This document shows, piece by piece, positions 50,235 to 59,759 of a DNA stretch of 63,734 nucleotides; positions within the stretch are counted from its first letter, which is position 1; every line of letters starts with the position of its first letter. Origin of the DNA: Oscillospiraceae bacterium. GTDB lineage: Bacteria > Bacillota_A > Clostridia > Oscillospirales > Oscillospiraceae. The translations under genes were made by a program, and so were the position numbers. The notes below the pieces were generated by a model. It saw nothing but the letters and a program-made list of their open reading frames with translations, was not told the origin of the DNA and did no database searches. The DNA lies in contig SVLG01000004.1 in assembly GCA_015068055.1 (NCBI GenBank), positions 1-63,734 on the forward strand. The letters run 5' to 3'.

Positions 50235-51485
50235 ATGAAGAAGACTCTTTGCATGCTCATGGCTCTGGTGATGCTTTTCACCTGTCTGGCCGGCTGCGGC
50301 GCCAAAGAGACTGAAGCTCCCGCTGCTGAGGCCCCCAAGGCTGACGCTCCTGCTGCTGAGGCCCCTGCCGCTGAGGACAACGCCGGGGAAGGCGGCGAGA
50401 TCGTAATCGCTCTCATCACCAACACCACCGGCGACTACGCCATGTACGGTCTGCCCGTGACCAACGCTGCCAACCTGTACATTGACCAGCTGAACGCTGC
50501 CGGCGGCATCAACGGCAAGCAGATCAAGGTTCTGCACTACGACGACAAGGCCGACGGCGTGGAAGCCATGAACGCCTTCAACCTGGCCATGGATAACGGC
50601 ATCACCGCCGTTCTCGGTTCCGTTCTCACCGGCGCCACCATCGCTCTGGCCGATGCCACTTACGAGTTCAATATGCCTCAGGTCACCGCCTCCGCCACTG
50701 CGGCCGGCGTCACCATGATCGACCCCGAGGATCCCGAGAGCGAGATCCGTACCAACGTGTTCCGTTCCTGCTTCATCGACCCCTTCCAGGGCGAGAAGAT
50801 GGCTGACTACGCCTACAATGTGGTCGGCGCCAAGACCGCTGCCGTCTTCTTCGAGACCGGCAACGACTACTCCGAAGGCCTGAAGGCCGCCTTCGTGGAG
50901 AAGGCTGCTGAGCTGGGTCTGGAGATCGTGGCTGAGGAAGCTTTCGCCACCGGCGACAAGGACTTCAAGGCCCAGATGACCAACATTGCCGCCAAGGCCC
51001 CCGATGTTGTTTTTGCTCCCATCTACTACGGTGAGGCCGGTCTCGCCGTCACCCAGGCCCGTCAGGTTGGCTGCGACGCTCTCTTCATGGGCGGCGACGG
51101 CTTCGGCTCCGTGGTCGAGTATGCCACCGCCGAGGATCTGGCCGGCACCGTTTACTGCTCCGGCTATGCTCCCGGTACCGAGTCCGTTGCTCAGTTCGAG
51201 AAGGACTACGAGGCTACCTTCGGTGAGCCGGTTCCCAACATGTTTGCGCCTCTGGCTTACGACGCCGCCATGCTCCTCTGCGAGGGTCTGAAGGCTGCTG
51301 AGGAAGCCGGCCTTGAGCACGGCAGCGAGGAGTATAAGCAGGCTGTTATCGATGCCATCGCCTCCATGGACGCCGTGGAAGGCATCACCGGTTCCTACTC
51401 CTTCGACGAGTACAACAACCCCATCAAGTCCGCCGCCATCATTGAAATCAAGGACGGCGCCGAGGTCTTCAAGGAAATGTACTAA
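50235..51485 (+). CDS. livJ: branched-chain amino-acid ABC transporter substrate-binding lipoprotein
   Basis: A 416-residue Leu/Ile/Val-binding-type protein. The signal peptide ends LFTCLAGC (lipobox). A flexible Ala/Pro/Glu linker with repeated APAAEAP units (residues ~25-50) leads to the binding domain: IVIALITNTTGDYAMYGLPV, AAGGINGKQIKV and PLAYDAAMLL are type I (LivJ) landmarks. Codon use is extremely biased, consistent with very high expression. A UUCG-type hairpin after the stop separates it from livH. Confidence 0.93.
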   Translation: MKKTLCMLMALVMLFTCLAGCGAKETEAPAAEAPKADAPAAEAPAAEDNAGEGGEIVIALITNTTGDYAMYGLPVTNAANLYIDQLNAAGGINGKQIKVLHYDDKADGVEAMNAFNLAMDNGITAVLGSVLTGATIALADATYEFNMPQVTASATAAGVTMIDPEDPESEIRTNVFRSCFIDPFQGEKMADYAYNVVGAKTAAVFFETGNDYSEGLKAAFVEKAAELGLEIVAEEAFATGDKDFKAQMTNIAAKAPDVVFAPIYYGEAGLAVTQARQVGCDALFMGGDGFGSVVEYATAEDLAGTVYCSGYAPGTESVAQFEKDYEATFGEPVPNMFAPLAYDAAMLLCEGLKAAEEAGLEHGSEEYKQAVIDAIASMDAVEGITGSYSFDEYNNPIKSAAIIEIKDGAEVFKEMY

Positions 51486-51502
51486 TAGCAAACCGTATTT
51501 AC

Positions 51503-51524
51503 GGGGGGAAGTTCGCTTCCCCCC
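51503..51524 (+). promoter_or_regulatory. intercistronic hairpin between livJ and livH
   Basis: A perfect 9-bp stem GGGGGGAAG with CTTCCCCCC closed by a TTCG tetraloop and no T tract. It likely stabilises the livJ transcript end or attenuates the distal genes. Confidence 0.7.
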
Positions 51525-51544
51525 TCTACGGCTTTAAAAACGGA

Positions 51545-51575
51545 CATCCGTTGGGCGGCTTCCGCCCTTGGGGGG
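51545..51575. repeat. short GC-rich palindromic repeat (REP-like), copy 2
   Basis: CATCC, a 7-base spacer, then GGCTTCCGCCC, TT and GGGGGG. The 23-bp core (51553-51575) matches 27812-27834 at 20 of 23 positions. It lies in the livJ-livH gap after the UUCG hairpin. Confidence 0.5.
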
Positions 51576-51638
51576 AGACCGGCCAAGAGATGTTCGTTTC
51601 GAGAAAAGAGAAAGAATTGAAAGGAAGTGACTTGAAAA

Positions 51639-52520
51639 ATGAATCTGTCACTGATCTTTTCCCAGATCGTCAACGGCCTGCAGAGCGGTGCGGTCTTTGC
51701 GCTGGTGGCTCTGGGATACAGCATGGTCTACGGCATCATCCGCCTCCTGAACTTTGCCCACGGCGACATCATCATGGTGGGTGCCTACACGGCTTTCTAC
51801 GCCATGACCGCCTTCCATCTGCACCCTGTGTTTTCCGTGGTGCTGGCGGTGCTTATCAGCATGGTGCTGGGTGTGGTCATTGAAAAGGTGGCCTACACCC
51901 CGCTGCGCTCCGCCCCCCGTCTCTCCCTGCTCATCACCGCCATCGGCATCTCTTTCTTTCTGGAAAACGGCGCGCAGCTGGTTTTCGGTGCCGATACCAA
52001 GAGCATGGACCCCATCGTTTCCGGCAACACCACCATCGGCGGTGTGAATGTCAGCTATGCGGCCCTGATCACCATTCTGGTCTCCGTTGCCTCCATGATC
52101 GTCCTGACCTTCCTGGTGCAGAAGACCAAGCTGGGCAAGGCCATGCGTGCCGTCAGCGAGGACATGGGCGCCGCCCAGCTCATGGGCATCAGCCTGAACA
52201 AGACCATCTCCTTTACCTTCGCCGTGGGCTCTGCTCTGGCGGGTATCGGCTCGGTGCTTTATCTCTGTGCCTATCCTCAGGCCTCTCCCACCATGGGCTC
52301 CATGCTGGGTCTCAAGGCCTTTGTGGCTGCGGTTCTCGGCGGCATCGGCTCCATCCCCGGCGCCATGATCGGCGGCTTTGCCATCGGTCTGCTGGAGGCA
52401 CTGGTGGCGGCGGTGGGCCTCTCCGTCTGGAAGGACGGCGCGGTCTTTGCCATCCTCATTGTCGTTCTGCTGGTGAAGCCCACGGGCATCATGGGCCATC
52501 AGCTCACCGAAAAGGTTTAA
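51639..52520 (+). CDS. livH: branched-chain amino-acid ABC transporter permease LivH
   Basis: A 293-residue permease with about eight helices. IVNGLQSGAVFALVALGYSMVYGIIRLLNFAHGDI is the classic LivH start region, and the coupling segment AMRAVSEDMGAAQLMGI contacts the ATPase. RBS AAAGGAAG. Second gene of livJHMGF. Confidence 0.96.
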   Translation: MNLSLIFSQIVNGLQSGAVFALVALGYSMVYGIIRLLNFAHGDIIMVGAYTAFYAMTAFHLHPVFSVVLAVLISMVLGVVIEKVAYTPLRSAPRLSLLITAIGISFFLENGAQLVFGADTKSMDPIVSGNTTIGGVNVSYAALITILVSVASMIVLTFLVQKTKLGKAMRAVSEDMGAAQLMGISLNKTISFTFAVGSALAGIGSVLYLCAYPQASPTMGSMLGLKAFVAAVLGGIGSIPGAMIGGFAIGLLEALVAAVGLSVWKDGAVFAILIVVLLVKPTGIMGHQLTEKV

Positions 52521-52533
52521 GGAGGCGGAAAGA

Positions 52534-53601
52534 ATGAAACAGAACAATATCCGCATCCCCATGCCGCTTCGCTACGTGATCAATACCGCCCTGATCGTGG
52601 GCCTCTGGACTCTGCTGAGCTCTCTCATCAGCGCCGGCGTCATTACCCGTTACTGGACCGGCATCCTTATCATGGTGGGCATCAACATCATCCTGGCCAC
52701 TTCGCTGAACATTGCCACCGGCTATCTGGGCCAGCTGCCTCTGGGCCACGCGGGCTTCATGGCCGTGGGTGCCTATGCCGGCGGCATCTTCATGAAGGCT
52801 ACTCCCATGGCGGACCTTCTCAAAGCCGGCGACACTGCCGCTGCTGCCCCCTATATCTTCGCTGCGCTTCTTCTGAGCGCTGTGGTGGCCGGCATCTTCG
52901 GCGTCATCATCGGTATCCCCGCCCTGCGTCTCCGGGGTGACTATCTGGCCATCATCACCCTGGGCTTCGGTGAGATCATCCGCGTTATCCTCACCAACAT
53001 CGACTCCGTGCTGGGCTTCAAGTTCACTTACGGCGCCGCCGGTCTCAAGCGTATCCCCAAGTTCTCCGAGTTTGATCTGGTGTTCATCTGCGTGGTGCTC
53101 TGCTGTACGCTGATCCATATGCTCATGAAGTCCCGCCATGGCCGGGCCATTCTCTCCATCCGCGAGAATGAGATCGCCGCGGAGAGCGTGGGCATCCCCA
53201 CCACGTATTACAAGACTCTGGCCTTTGTGTTCTCTGCCATGCTGGCGGGTATCGCCGGCTGCCTCTACGCCGGCTATCTGGGGTCCCTGTATCCCGCCAC
53301 CTTCAAGTTCATGAAGTCCATCGAGATCCTGGTCATGGTGGTTCTGGGCGGCATGGGCTCCATGCTGGGCTCCGTCCTCTCCGCCACCGTGCTTACTATA
53401 CTGCCCGAGGCTCTGCGTCAGTTTGAGGACCTCCGTATGGTTCTCTACTCTCTGGTGCTGGTTTTGATGATGATCTTCCGCCCCAAGGGACTTCTCGGCA
53501 GCTACGACTTCTCCATGTCCCGGACGCTGGAGAGCATCCTCAACCGCCTCTTTGGCGGCAAGGTCAAGAAAGAAGAAAAGGGAGGTGCCAACGATGCCTA
53601 A
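52534..53601 (+). CDS. livM: branched-chain amino-acid ABC transporter permease LivM
   Basis: A 355-residue permease, partner of LivH. LNIATGYLGQLPLGHAGFMAVGAYAGG and the coupling loop SIRENEIAAESVGI are typical LivM features. It ends in a charged KKEEKGG tail that overlaps the livG start by 8 bp. Confidence 0.95.
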   Translation: MKQNNIRIPMPLRYVINTALIVGLWTLLSSLISAGVITRYWTGILIMVGINIILATSLNIATGYLGQLPLGHAGFMAVGAYAGGIFMKATPMADLLKAGDTAAAAPYIFAALLLSAVVAGIFGVIIGIPALRLRGDYLAIITLGFGEIIRVILTNIDSVLGFKFTYGAAGLKRIPKFSEFDLVFICVVLCCTLIHMLMKSRHGRAILSIRENEIAAESVGIPTTYYKTLAFVFSAMLAGIAGCLYAGYLGSLYPATFKFMKSIEILVMVVLGGMGSMLGSVLSATVLTILPEALRQFEDLRMVLYSLVLVLMMIFRPKGLLGSYDFSMSRTLESILNRLFGGKVKKEEKGGANDA

Positions 53602-54445
53602 GCCCCCCAAGCCCACTACTCGTCTCGTGCCGGTGCCCAGCACCAACATGATCCCCGAGCGCGATATTGACAAGTCCCCCATTCTGGAGTGCCGTCATCT
53701 GGGCATTAACTTCGGCGGTCTGGCCGCCGTGGAAGACTTCAACATCGCCATCGGCCGCACCGAGATCGCCGGTCTCATTGGCCCCAACGGCGCCGGTAAG
53801 ACCACTGTCTTCAACCTCCTCACCAAGGTTTACCAGCCCACCAAGGGCACCATTCTGCTGGACGGCTTTGACACCTCCGGCAAGTCCACCGCGCAGGTTA
53901 ACCGCATGGGCATCGCCCGTACCTTCCAGAATATCCGTCTCTTTAAGGATCTGACTGTGCTGGAAAACGTGCTGATCGGCCTCCATCACGAGATGGACTA
54001 CGGCCTCGGCGGCGCATTGCTGCGTCTGCCCACCTACTGGCGGGGCGAGCGCATCGCGAGAAAGCGCGCGCTGGAGCTTCTCTCCATCTTTGATATGGAG
54101 AGCCTGGCCGACGTCCCCGCCGGTTCCCTGCCCTACGGTGCCCAGCGCCGTCTGGAGATTGTCCGCGCACTGGCCACCAATCCCTCTCTCCTCCTGCTGG
54201 ACGAGCCCGCCGCGGGCATGAACCCCTCCGAGACGCATGAGCTTATGGGCAACATCGTCAAGATCCGCGATACCTTCAAGATCGCCATCCTTCTTATCGA
54301 GCATGACATGAATCTGGTCATGGGCATCTGCGAGGGCATCTGTGTGCTGAACTTCGGCCGCATCATCGCCAAGGGTACCGCCGACGAGATCCAGGCCAAC
54401 CCCGCCGTTATTGAGGCCTATCTCGGCAAGAAGAAGGAGGGCTGA
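53594..54445 (+). CDS. livG: branched-chain amino-acid ABC transporter ATP-binding protein LivG
   Basis: A 283-residue ATPase. After a ~25-residue N-terminal extension (longer than in E. coli LivG), Walker A is GPNGAGKT (63-70). The LivG insert around VLIGLHHEMDYG, signature LPYGAQRR and Walker B LLLLDEPAAGMN follow. ATG 53594 lies inside the livM end, behind GGAGG. Confidence 0.95.
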   Translation: MPKPPKPTTRLVPVPSTNMIPERDIDKSPILECRHLGINFGGLAAVEDFNIAIGRTEIAGLIGPNGAGKTTVFNLLTKVYQPTKGTILLDGFDTSGKSTAQVNRMGIARTFQNIRLFKDLTVLENVLIGLHHEMDYGLGGALLRLPTYWRGERIARKRALELLSIFDMESLADVPAGSLPYGAQRRLEIVRALATNPSLLLLDEPAAGMNPSETHELMGNIVKIRDTFKIAILLIEHDMNLVMGICEGICVLNFGRIIAKGTADEIQANPAVIEAYLGKKKEG

Positions 54446-54447
54446 AC

Positions 54448-55152
54448 ATGATCCTGCAAGTCAAGGACATCAACGTTTACTACGGTGCTATCCACGCCAT
54501 CAAGGGCATCTCCTTTGAGGTCAACGAGGGCGAGGTTGTTACGCTGATCGGCGCCAACGGTGCCGGCAAGACCACCACCCTCCACACCGTTTCCGGCCTT
54601 CTGCGCAGCAAAACCGGTGAGGTGAACTTCCTGGGCAAGAGCATCGGTCATATGTCCGCCCACAGCATCGTCAAGGAAGGTCTGGCCCATGTTCCCGAAG
54701 GACGCCGCGTCTTCCTGCAGATGACCGTGGAGGAGAACCTCGAAATGGGTGCCTACACCCAGCCCAAGACCTCCATTGCTCCCGGTCTGGAGCAGGTTTA
54801 TGAGCAGTTCCCCCGACTCAAGGAACGCCGTCGTCAGATCGCCGGCACCCTCTCCGGCGGTGAGCAGCAGATGCTGGCCATGGGCCGCGCGCTCATGAGC
54901 CAGCCCAAGCTCCTGATGCTGGACGAGCCCTCCATGGGTCTTGCCCCCCTGCTGGTGGAGCAGATCTTTGAGATCATCAAGGAGCTGAACAAGGCCGGCA
55001 CCACCATCCTCCTCGTGGAGCAGAACGCCCAGATGGCCCTGTCTGTGGCCCATCGCGCCTATGTTCTCGAAACCGGCCGTATCACTCTCTCCGGCACCGG
55101 TGAGGAGCTGGCCAACAGCGACGAGGTCAAGAAGGCTTACCTCGGCGGCTAA
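54448..55152 (+). CDS. livF: branched-chain amino-acid ABC transporter ATP-binding protein LivF
   Basis: A 234-residue ATPase: Walker A GANGAGKT (35-42), the LivF-specific VPEGRRVFLQMTVEENL, signature LSGGEQQM, Walker B LLMLDEPSMGL. Start 2 bp after livG. Last gene of the liv operon; a hairpin and a bidirectional terminator follow. Confidence 0.96.
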   Translation: MILQVKDINVYYGAIHAIKGISFEVNEGEVVTLIGANGAGKTTTLHTVSGLLRSKTGEVNFLGKSIGHMSAHSIVKEGLAHVPEGRRVFLQMTVEENLEMGAYTQPKTSIAPGLEQVYEQFPRLKERRRQIAGTLSGGEQQMLAMGRALMSQPKLLMLDEPSMGLAPLLVEQIFEIIKELNKAGTTILLVEQNAQMALSVAHRAYVLETGRITLSGTGEELANSDEVKKAYLGG

Positions 55153-55154
55153 GT

Positions 55155-55185
55155 TACCTGAAGAAATCGGAGATTTCTTCAGGTA
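55155..55185. repeat. 14-bp perfect hairpin after livF
   Basis: TACCTGAAGAAATC (55155-55168) and its complement (55172-55185) with a GGA loop, but no T tract. The next 130 bp to the terminator are a GC-rich non-coding filler with several small self-complementary runs and no gene. Confidence 0.6.
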
Positions 55186-55323
55186 GAGGGGCTGCGCTGC
55201 GTTCAGCGCACTCGCTCCGCTCGCACGTTCACTCCGCGAGAAGAATTTTTGCCGACGTACATGCCGCCGACAAAAATGATTAAATCCTATTTGCGCCTGC
55301 GGGCGCAAACTCTGTGAGACATT

Positions 55324-55362
55324 AAAAAAGCAGCGACTGTCAAAAACAGTCGCTGCTTTTTT
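55324..55362. terminator. bidirectional terminator between livF and dnaE
   Basis: A 17-bp stem AAAAAAGCAGCGACTGT with complement and 5-base loop, T runs on both strands. The dnaE stop codon touches its edge. Confidence 0.94.
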
Positions 55363-58300
55363 ACTTAATAACCACATTTTCCTCGCCCAGAAGCTCCGTC
55401 AGTTCCTCCACCAGTGCGCTGTGGATGAGACAGGGGGCCCCCAGGCGCTTTTTAGTATCCTCAAAGAAGATCACCATGCGTTCCTGCCCCGGGAACATGG
55501 TCAGCAGCAATTCCAGCCGCCGCGTCATGGGGCTCTGCTCGCTCTTGAGGCGTACATAGAGCGTCCGCTCCTTTTTGCGCCCCTCGGGAACCACCTTCTG
55601 TCCCGGCACATCCAGATCGGAGAGGGGGCGGATGGAGTCCACCATCAGCTGAGGCTCCTTCTCGTCCCGGAGGGAGATGCGCCCCCGAACCAGCAGGGCC
55701 GCCGCCTCCTTCACATAGGCGCCGCCCTGATCCAGCGCCCGCTGGAAGGCGATCAGCTCCATGCTGCCGGTGTCATCCTCCAGCATGATATAGCTCATGA
55801 GGGAGTTGTTGCGGGTGGTGCGGGTGCGCTGGGAGGCCACTATGCCCGCGATGCAGATCTCCTGATTGTCCCGGAACCGCTGGGGCTCACCCTCGGCAAA
55901 ATCCGAGATCACCGCACCGATGGCTACGGCCCCGGCATCCCGGGCCCGGTTGCGGTACTCGTCCATAGGGTGGCCGGAGAGGTAGAGACCGGTGGTCTCG
56001 CGCTCCATGGCCATGAGTTCCTGACGGGTGAACTCCGCCACATTGGGGAGACGCAGGGTCTCCACGGGCTCTTCCTCCTGTCCGAAGCCAAAGAGATCCA
56101 TCTGCCCGGCGATGTTTTTGCGTCCGTCCCCGGCCACGCCCTCCACGACACGGTCAACGACCTCCAGCAGGGCCCGGCGTTTGAAGCCAAGGGAGTCAAA
56201 GGCCCCGGCGCGGATGAGAGACTCCACGGCCCGGCGGTTCATGTCCCTGCCGTAAAGCCGACGGCAGAACTCGTCCAGCGAGCGGAAGGGGCCGTTTTCG
56301 GCGCGCTCGGTCATGAGAGAGTCGATGAAGCCCCGACCGATGCCCTTGATGGCCACCAGGCCAAAGCGGATGTTTTCTCCGGCCACGGTGAAGTCCGCAT
56401 CGGATTCGTTGACATCCGGAGGCAGGAGGCGGATGCCCATGTCCCGGCACTCGCCGATATACTCGGCCACCTTGGTGGAGTTATCGAGGATGCTGGTCAG
56501 CAGCGCCGCCATGTACTCCCGGGGGTAATAGCACTTCATATAGGCGGTGCGGTAGGTGACGAAGGCGTAAGAGACGGCGTGGGCCTTGTTAAAGGCGTAG
56601 TTGGCAAAGTCCACGATCTCGTCGTAGATGCTGGCGGCCACGTTTTCGGGTACGCCGCGCTTTACCGCGCCGGGGATATTGCGTGCTTCATCGCCGTGGA
56701 TAAAGGTCTTGCGCTCGGCGTCGATGACGGCGTGTTTTTTCTTGCTCATGGCCCGGCGGATCACGTCGGCCTGGCCGAGAGAGTAGCCTGCCAGTTCCCG
56801 GAACACCTGCTGCACCTGCTCCTGATAGACCATGCAGCCGTAGGTGACGTTGAGGATGGGCTCCAGCAGGGGGTGCTTGTACTGGATCTTCTCCGGGTGC
56901 TGGCTGCACTCGATGAAGCGGGGGATGGACTCCATGGGGCCCGGACGGTAGAGGGCGATGATGGCGGTGATGTCCTCAAGGCTTCTGGGCTTCAGGGAGG
57001 TACAGACGCCGGTAATGCCCGCCGATTCCAGCTGGAACACGCCGGAAGTCTTGCCCTGTGAGAGCATTTCAAAAACGCCGGCATCGTCCATGGGGATGGT
57101 GTCCACCGAAAAGTCCGGCTGCTTTTTTCGTACCAGCTCCGCCGCGTCCTCCAGCACCGTGAGGTTCCGGAGGCCGAGGAAGTCCATCTTGAGAAGACCC
57201 AGTTCCTCCAGCGTGGTCATGGGGTACTGGGTGACGACGCTCTCGTCGTTTTTGGCCAGCGGCACATATTCATAAACCGGCCGGTGGGTGATGACCACGC
57301 CGGCGGCGTGGGTGGAGGCGTGGCGGGGCATGCCCTCCAGCGCTCTCGCGGTGTCGATGAGGGTGTGGAGTTCGTCGCTGCTTTCGTAATAGTCCCGGAG
57401 GGGTTTCGACAAGCGCAGGGCTTCGTCCAGCGTCATGCCAAGAGCCATGGGCACCTGCTTGGCCACGGCGTCGCACTCGGCGTAGCTGACGTTCAGGGCC
57501 CGGCCCACGTCCCGGATGGAGCCACGGGCTGCCATGGTGCCGAAGGTGACGATCTGGGCCACGTGGTCGCTGCCGTATTTGCGGTTCACATAGTCAATGA
57601 CTTCACCCCGGCGGCGGACGCAGAAGTCCATGTCGATATCCGGCATGCTGACGCGCTCGGGGTTCAGGAAGCGTTCGAAAAAGAGGGAGTAGCGGATGGG
57701 GTCCACGTCGGTGATGGCAAGGCAGTAGCTGACAATGCTGCCGGCGGCGCTGCCGCGGCCGGGGCCCACGGGGATGCCGCTGCGCTTGGCGAAGTTTACG
57801 AAGTCCCAGACGATGAGAAAATAGTCCACAAAGCCCATCTGCCGTATCATTTCCAGCTCGTACCGGAGCTGGGCGCGGCTCTCCTCCGTTCCCTCGCCGT
57901 AGCGGCGGGTGAAGCCCTCCCCGCAGAGCTTGCAGAGATAGGAGTAGCTGTCCGTTTCACCCTCGGGGAGCTTGTACTCCGGCAGGTGGTAGTGGCCGAA
58001 CTCAAAGTCGTAGTTGCAGCGCGCCGCAATGTCCTCCGTGACGGCCAGAGCCTCGGGGATGTCGGGGAAAAGCGCGCGCATCTCCTCCTCGCTTTTCAGA
58101 TAAAGCTCCGGGGAGTCGAACTTCATGCGTCCGTCCTGATCCACGGTCTTGCCCATCTGGATGCACATGAGTACGTCCTGATTGTGCGCATCACTCTTGT
58201 TGATATAGTGGGCGTCGTTGCTGGCGCAGAGGGGGATGCCGGTCTCTCTGGAGAGGCGGCGGATCTGAGCCGCGGCCCGCTGTTCCTCTTCGAGACCGTG

Positions 58301-58825
58301 ATCCTGAATTTCAAGATAAAAATCCTCGCCGAAGAGCGCTCTCAGCTCCTCGGCCTTTTTCTTTGCGGAGGCATAGTCCCCGTGGATAAGGCACTGAGGG
58401 ATGTAACCTGCCACGCAGCCGGATAGACAGATCAGGCCCTCGGCGTATTGGTGCAGCAGCTCCCAGTCGATGCGGGGGCGGCTGTAGAAGCCCTCGGTAA
58501 AGCCGCAGGAGACGAGGTAGCAAAGGTTCCGGTAACCGGTGTCGTTTTTGCAAAGGAGGATCAGATGGGTATAGTCGTTGTCGATGCCGTGCTCTTTCTG
58601 GAAGCGGCTGCGGGGGGCCACATAGACCTCGCAGCCGATGATGGGTTTGATGCCCTCGGCCTTGCAGGCGCGGTAAAAGGCCACCGCGCCGTACATGACA
58701 CCGTGGTCCGTGACGGCCAGCGCCGTCTGGCCCAGCTCTTTGGCGCGCTTTGCCAGCAGCGGGATGCGGCAGGCACCGTCCAGCAGGGAGTATTCCGTAT
58801 GCACATGAAGGTGGACAAAGGACAT
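55361..58825 (-). CDS. dnaE: DNA polymerase III subunit alpha (DnaE)
   Basis: A 1154-residue family C replicative polymerase. N-terminal PHP domain (FVHLHVHTEYSLLDG at residues 3-17), polymerase palm with PDIDMDF near residue 400 containing two catalytic aspartates, helix-hairpin-helix region and OB fold toward the C-terminus. This is the DnaE1/DnaE3-like long form; PolC is expected elsewhere in a Firmicute. ATG 58825 after AGGT. Last gene of the hprK-to-dnaE run. Confidence 0.97.
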   Translation of the reverse strand: MSFVHLHVHTEYSLLDGACRIPLLAKRAKELGQTALAVTDHGVMYGAVAFYRACKAEGIKPIIGCEVYVAPRSRFQKEHGIDNDYTHLILLCKNDTGYRNLCYLVSCGFTEGFYSRPRIDWELLHQYAEGLICLSGCVAGYIPQCLIHGDYASAKKKAEELRALFGEDFYLEIQDHGLEEEQRAAAQIRRLSRETGIPLCASNDAHYINKSDAHNQDVLMCIQMGKTVDQDGRMKFDSPELYLKSEEEMRALFPDIPEALAVTEDIAARCNYDFEFGHYHLPEYKLPEGETDSYSYLCKLCGEGFTRRYGEGTEESRAQLRYELEMIRQMGFVDYFLIVWDFVNFAKRSGIPVGPGRGSAAGSIVSYCLAITDVDPIRYSLFFERFLNPERVSMPDIDMDFCVRRRGEVIDYVNRKYGSDHVAQIVTFGTMAARGSIRDVGRALNVSYAECDAVAKQVPMALGMTLDEALRLSKPLRDYYESSDELHTLIDTARALEGMPRHASTHAAGVVITHRPVYEYVPLAKNDESVVTQYPMTTLEELGLLKMDFLGLRNLTVLEDAAELVRKKQPDFSVDTIPMDDAGVFEMLSQGKTSGVFQLESAGITGVCTSLKPRSLEDITAIIALYRPGPMESIPRFIECSQHPEKIQYKHPLLEPILNVTYGCMVYQEQVQQVFRELAGYSLGQADVIRRAMSKKKHAVIDAERKTFIHGDEARNIPGAVKRGVPENVAASIYDEIVDFANYAFNKAHAVSYAFVTYRTAYMKCYYPREYMAALLTSILDNSTKVAEYIGECRDMGIRLLPPDVNESDADFTVAGENIRFGLVAIKGIGRGFIDSLMTERAENGPFRSLDEFCRRLYGRDMNRRAVESLIRAGAFDSLGFKRRALLEVVDRVVEGVAGDGRKNIAGQMDLFGFGQEEEPVETLRLPNVAEFTRQELMAMERETTGLYLSGHPMDEYRNRARDAGAVAIGAVISDFAEGEPQRFRDNQEICIAGIVASQRTRTTRNNSLMSYIMLEDDTGSMELIAFQRALDQGGAYVKEAAALLVRGRISLRDEKEPQLMVDSIRPLSDLDVPGQKVVPEGRKKERTLYVRLKSEQSPMTRRLELLLTMFPGQERMVIFFEDTKKRLGAPCLIHSALVEELTELLGEENVVIK

Positions 58826-58844
58826 AGTGTTACCTCGGTGGGGG

Positions 58845-59741
58845 TTATTCTTCTTCCTCGGTGTAGGCGAGGAGCTTTTTCATCCGGTGGCTCATACAGC
58901 TTTTGCTCACCGGGGGCCAGGCCAGTTCCGCCAGCTCCGCAAGAGAGGCTTCCGGGTTTGCGATGCGGAGCATGGCCGTCTGCTGCAGCACCTCCGGCAG
59001 GTTAAAGAGACCGTAGCGCTCGTCCAGAGTTTTGATGGTGTCCAGCTGCTCCCGGGCGGCGGCGACGATCTTGTCGGCGTTGGCGCTGTCGCAGTTTACC
59101 CGGCGATTGACGGCGTTGCGCATATCCTTCTCCACCTTGGCCTGCATGACGCCGATGGCGGAAAGGGGCGCGCCCAGGGTGGTCAGCAGATCCGCAATGG
59201 CATCGGACTGCTTGAAGTAGGTGATGAAGCCCCCGGAGCGCATGGAGTCCTTGGGGCTGAAGTCCATCTCCCGCAGCAGGGCATAGGTCTCCCGGGAGAC
59301 GCTCTGGTGGCTGGTGAGGATTTCCAGGTGGTAGCGCTTGTCCGGGTCGGTGATGCTGCCTCCGGCCAGGAGGGCGCCCCGGAGAAAGGCCGTGCGGCAG
59401 CAGTCGCTTTCCAGCACGCCCAGATTGATGTGCAGGGTAAGACCGGCCTCAATGCCGTAGGCGGCAAAGATCTTTTGAATTTTGTCGGTGTCGGTGATGA
59501 GAAAGCTGCGCTTGCCCTGCGCATGCTCGGCCGGACGCTTATCAAAGTCGAGATCAAAGGCCCGGCGGAAGAGCTTGGGCAGGCGCTGGGCCAGCGCGGA
59601 ACTGGCGGTGATGATGCGGATCTCCCGGGGGGAGAAGGTATGGCAATGGAGCAGGATGCCATAGCATTCTGCCAGCGCGCAGCAGTGTATATTCAGCGGG
59701 GCCTTGCAAAGCTCGGCCTTGGTATCGGCGGAAAAGGACAA
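58845..59741 (-). CDS. whiA: DNA-binding protein WhiA
   Basis: A 298-residue protein combining a degenerate LAGLIDADG-homing-nuclease fold (FLRGALLAGGSITDP) with a C-terminal helix-turn-helix (LAELAELAWPPVSKSCMSHR). WhiA affects cell division and chromosome segregation in Gram-positives. The start is TTG (59739-59741) right after GGAGGATTCCCC. It follows yvcK by 18 bp. Confidence 0.95.
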   Translation of the reverse strand: MSFSADTKAELCKAPLNIHCCALAECYGILLHCHTFSPREIRIITASSALAQRLPKLFRRAFDLDFDKRPAEHAQGKRSFLITDTDKIQKIFAAYGIEAGLTLHINLGVLESDCCRTAFLRGALLAGGSITDPDKRYHLEILTSHQSVSRETYALLREMDFSPKDSMRSGGFITYFKQSDAIADLLTTLGAPLSAIGVMQAKVEKDMRNAVNRRVNCDSANADKIVAAAREQLDTIKTLDERYGLFNLPEVLQQTAMLRIANPEASLAELAELAWPPVSKSCMSHRMKKLLAYTEEEE

Positions 59742-59759
59742 GGGGAATCCTCCGTTTCT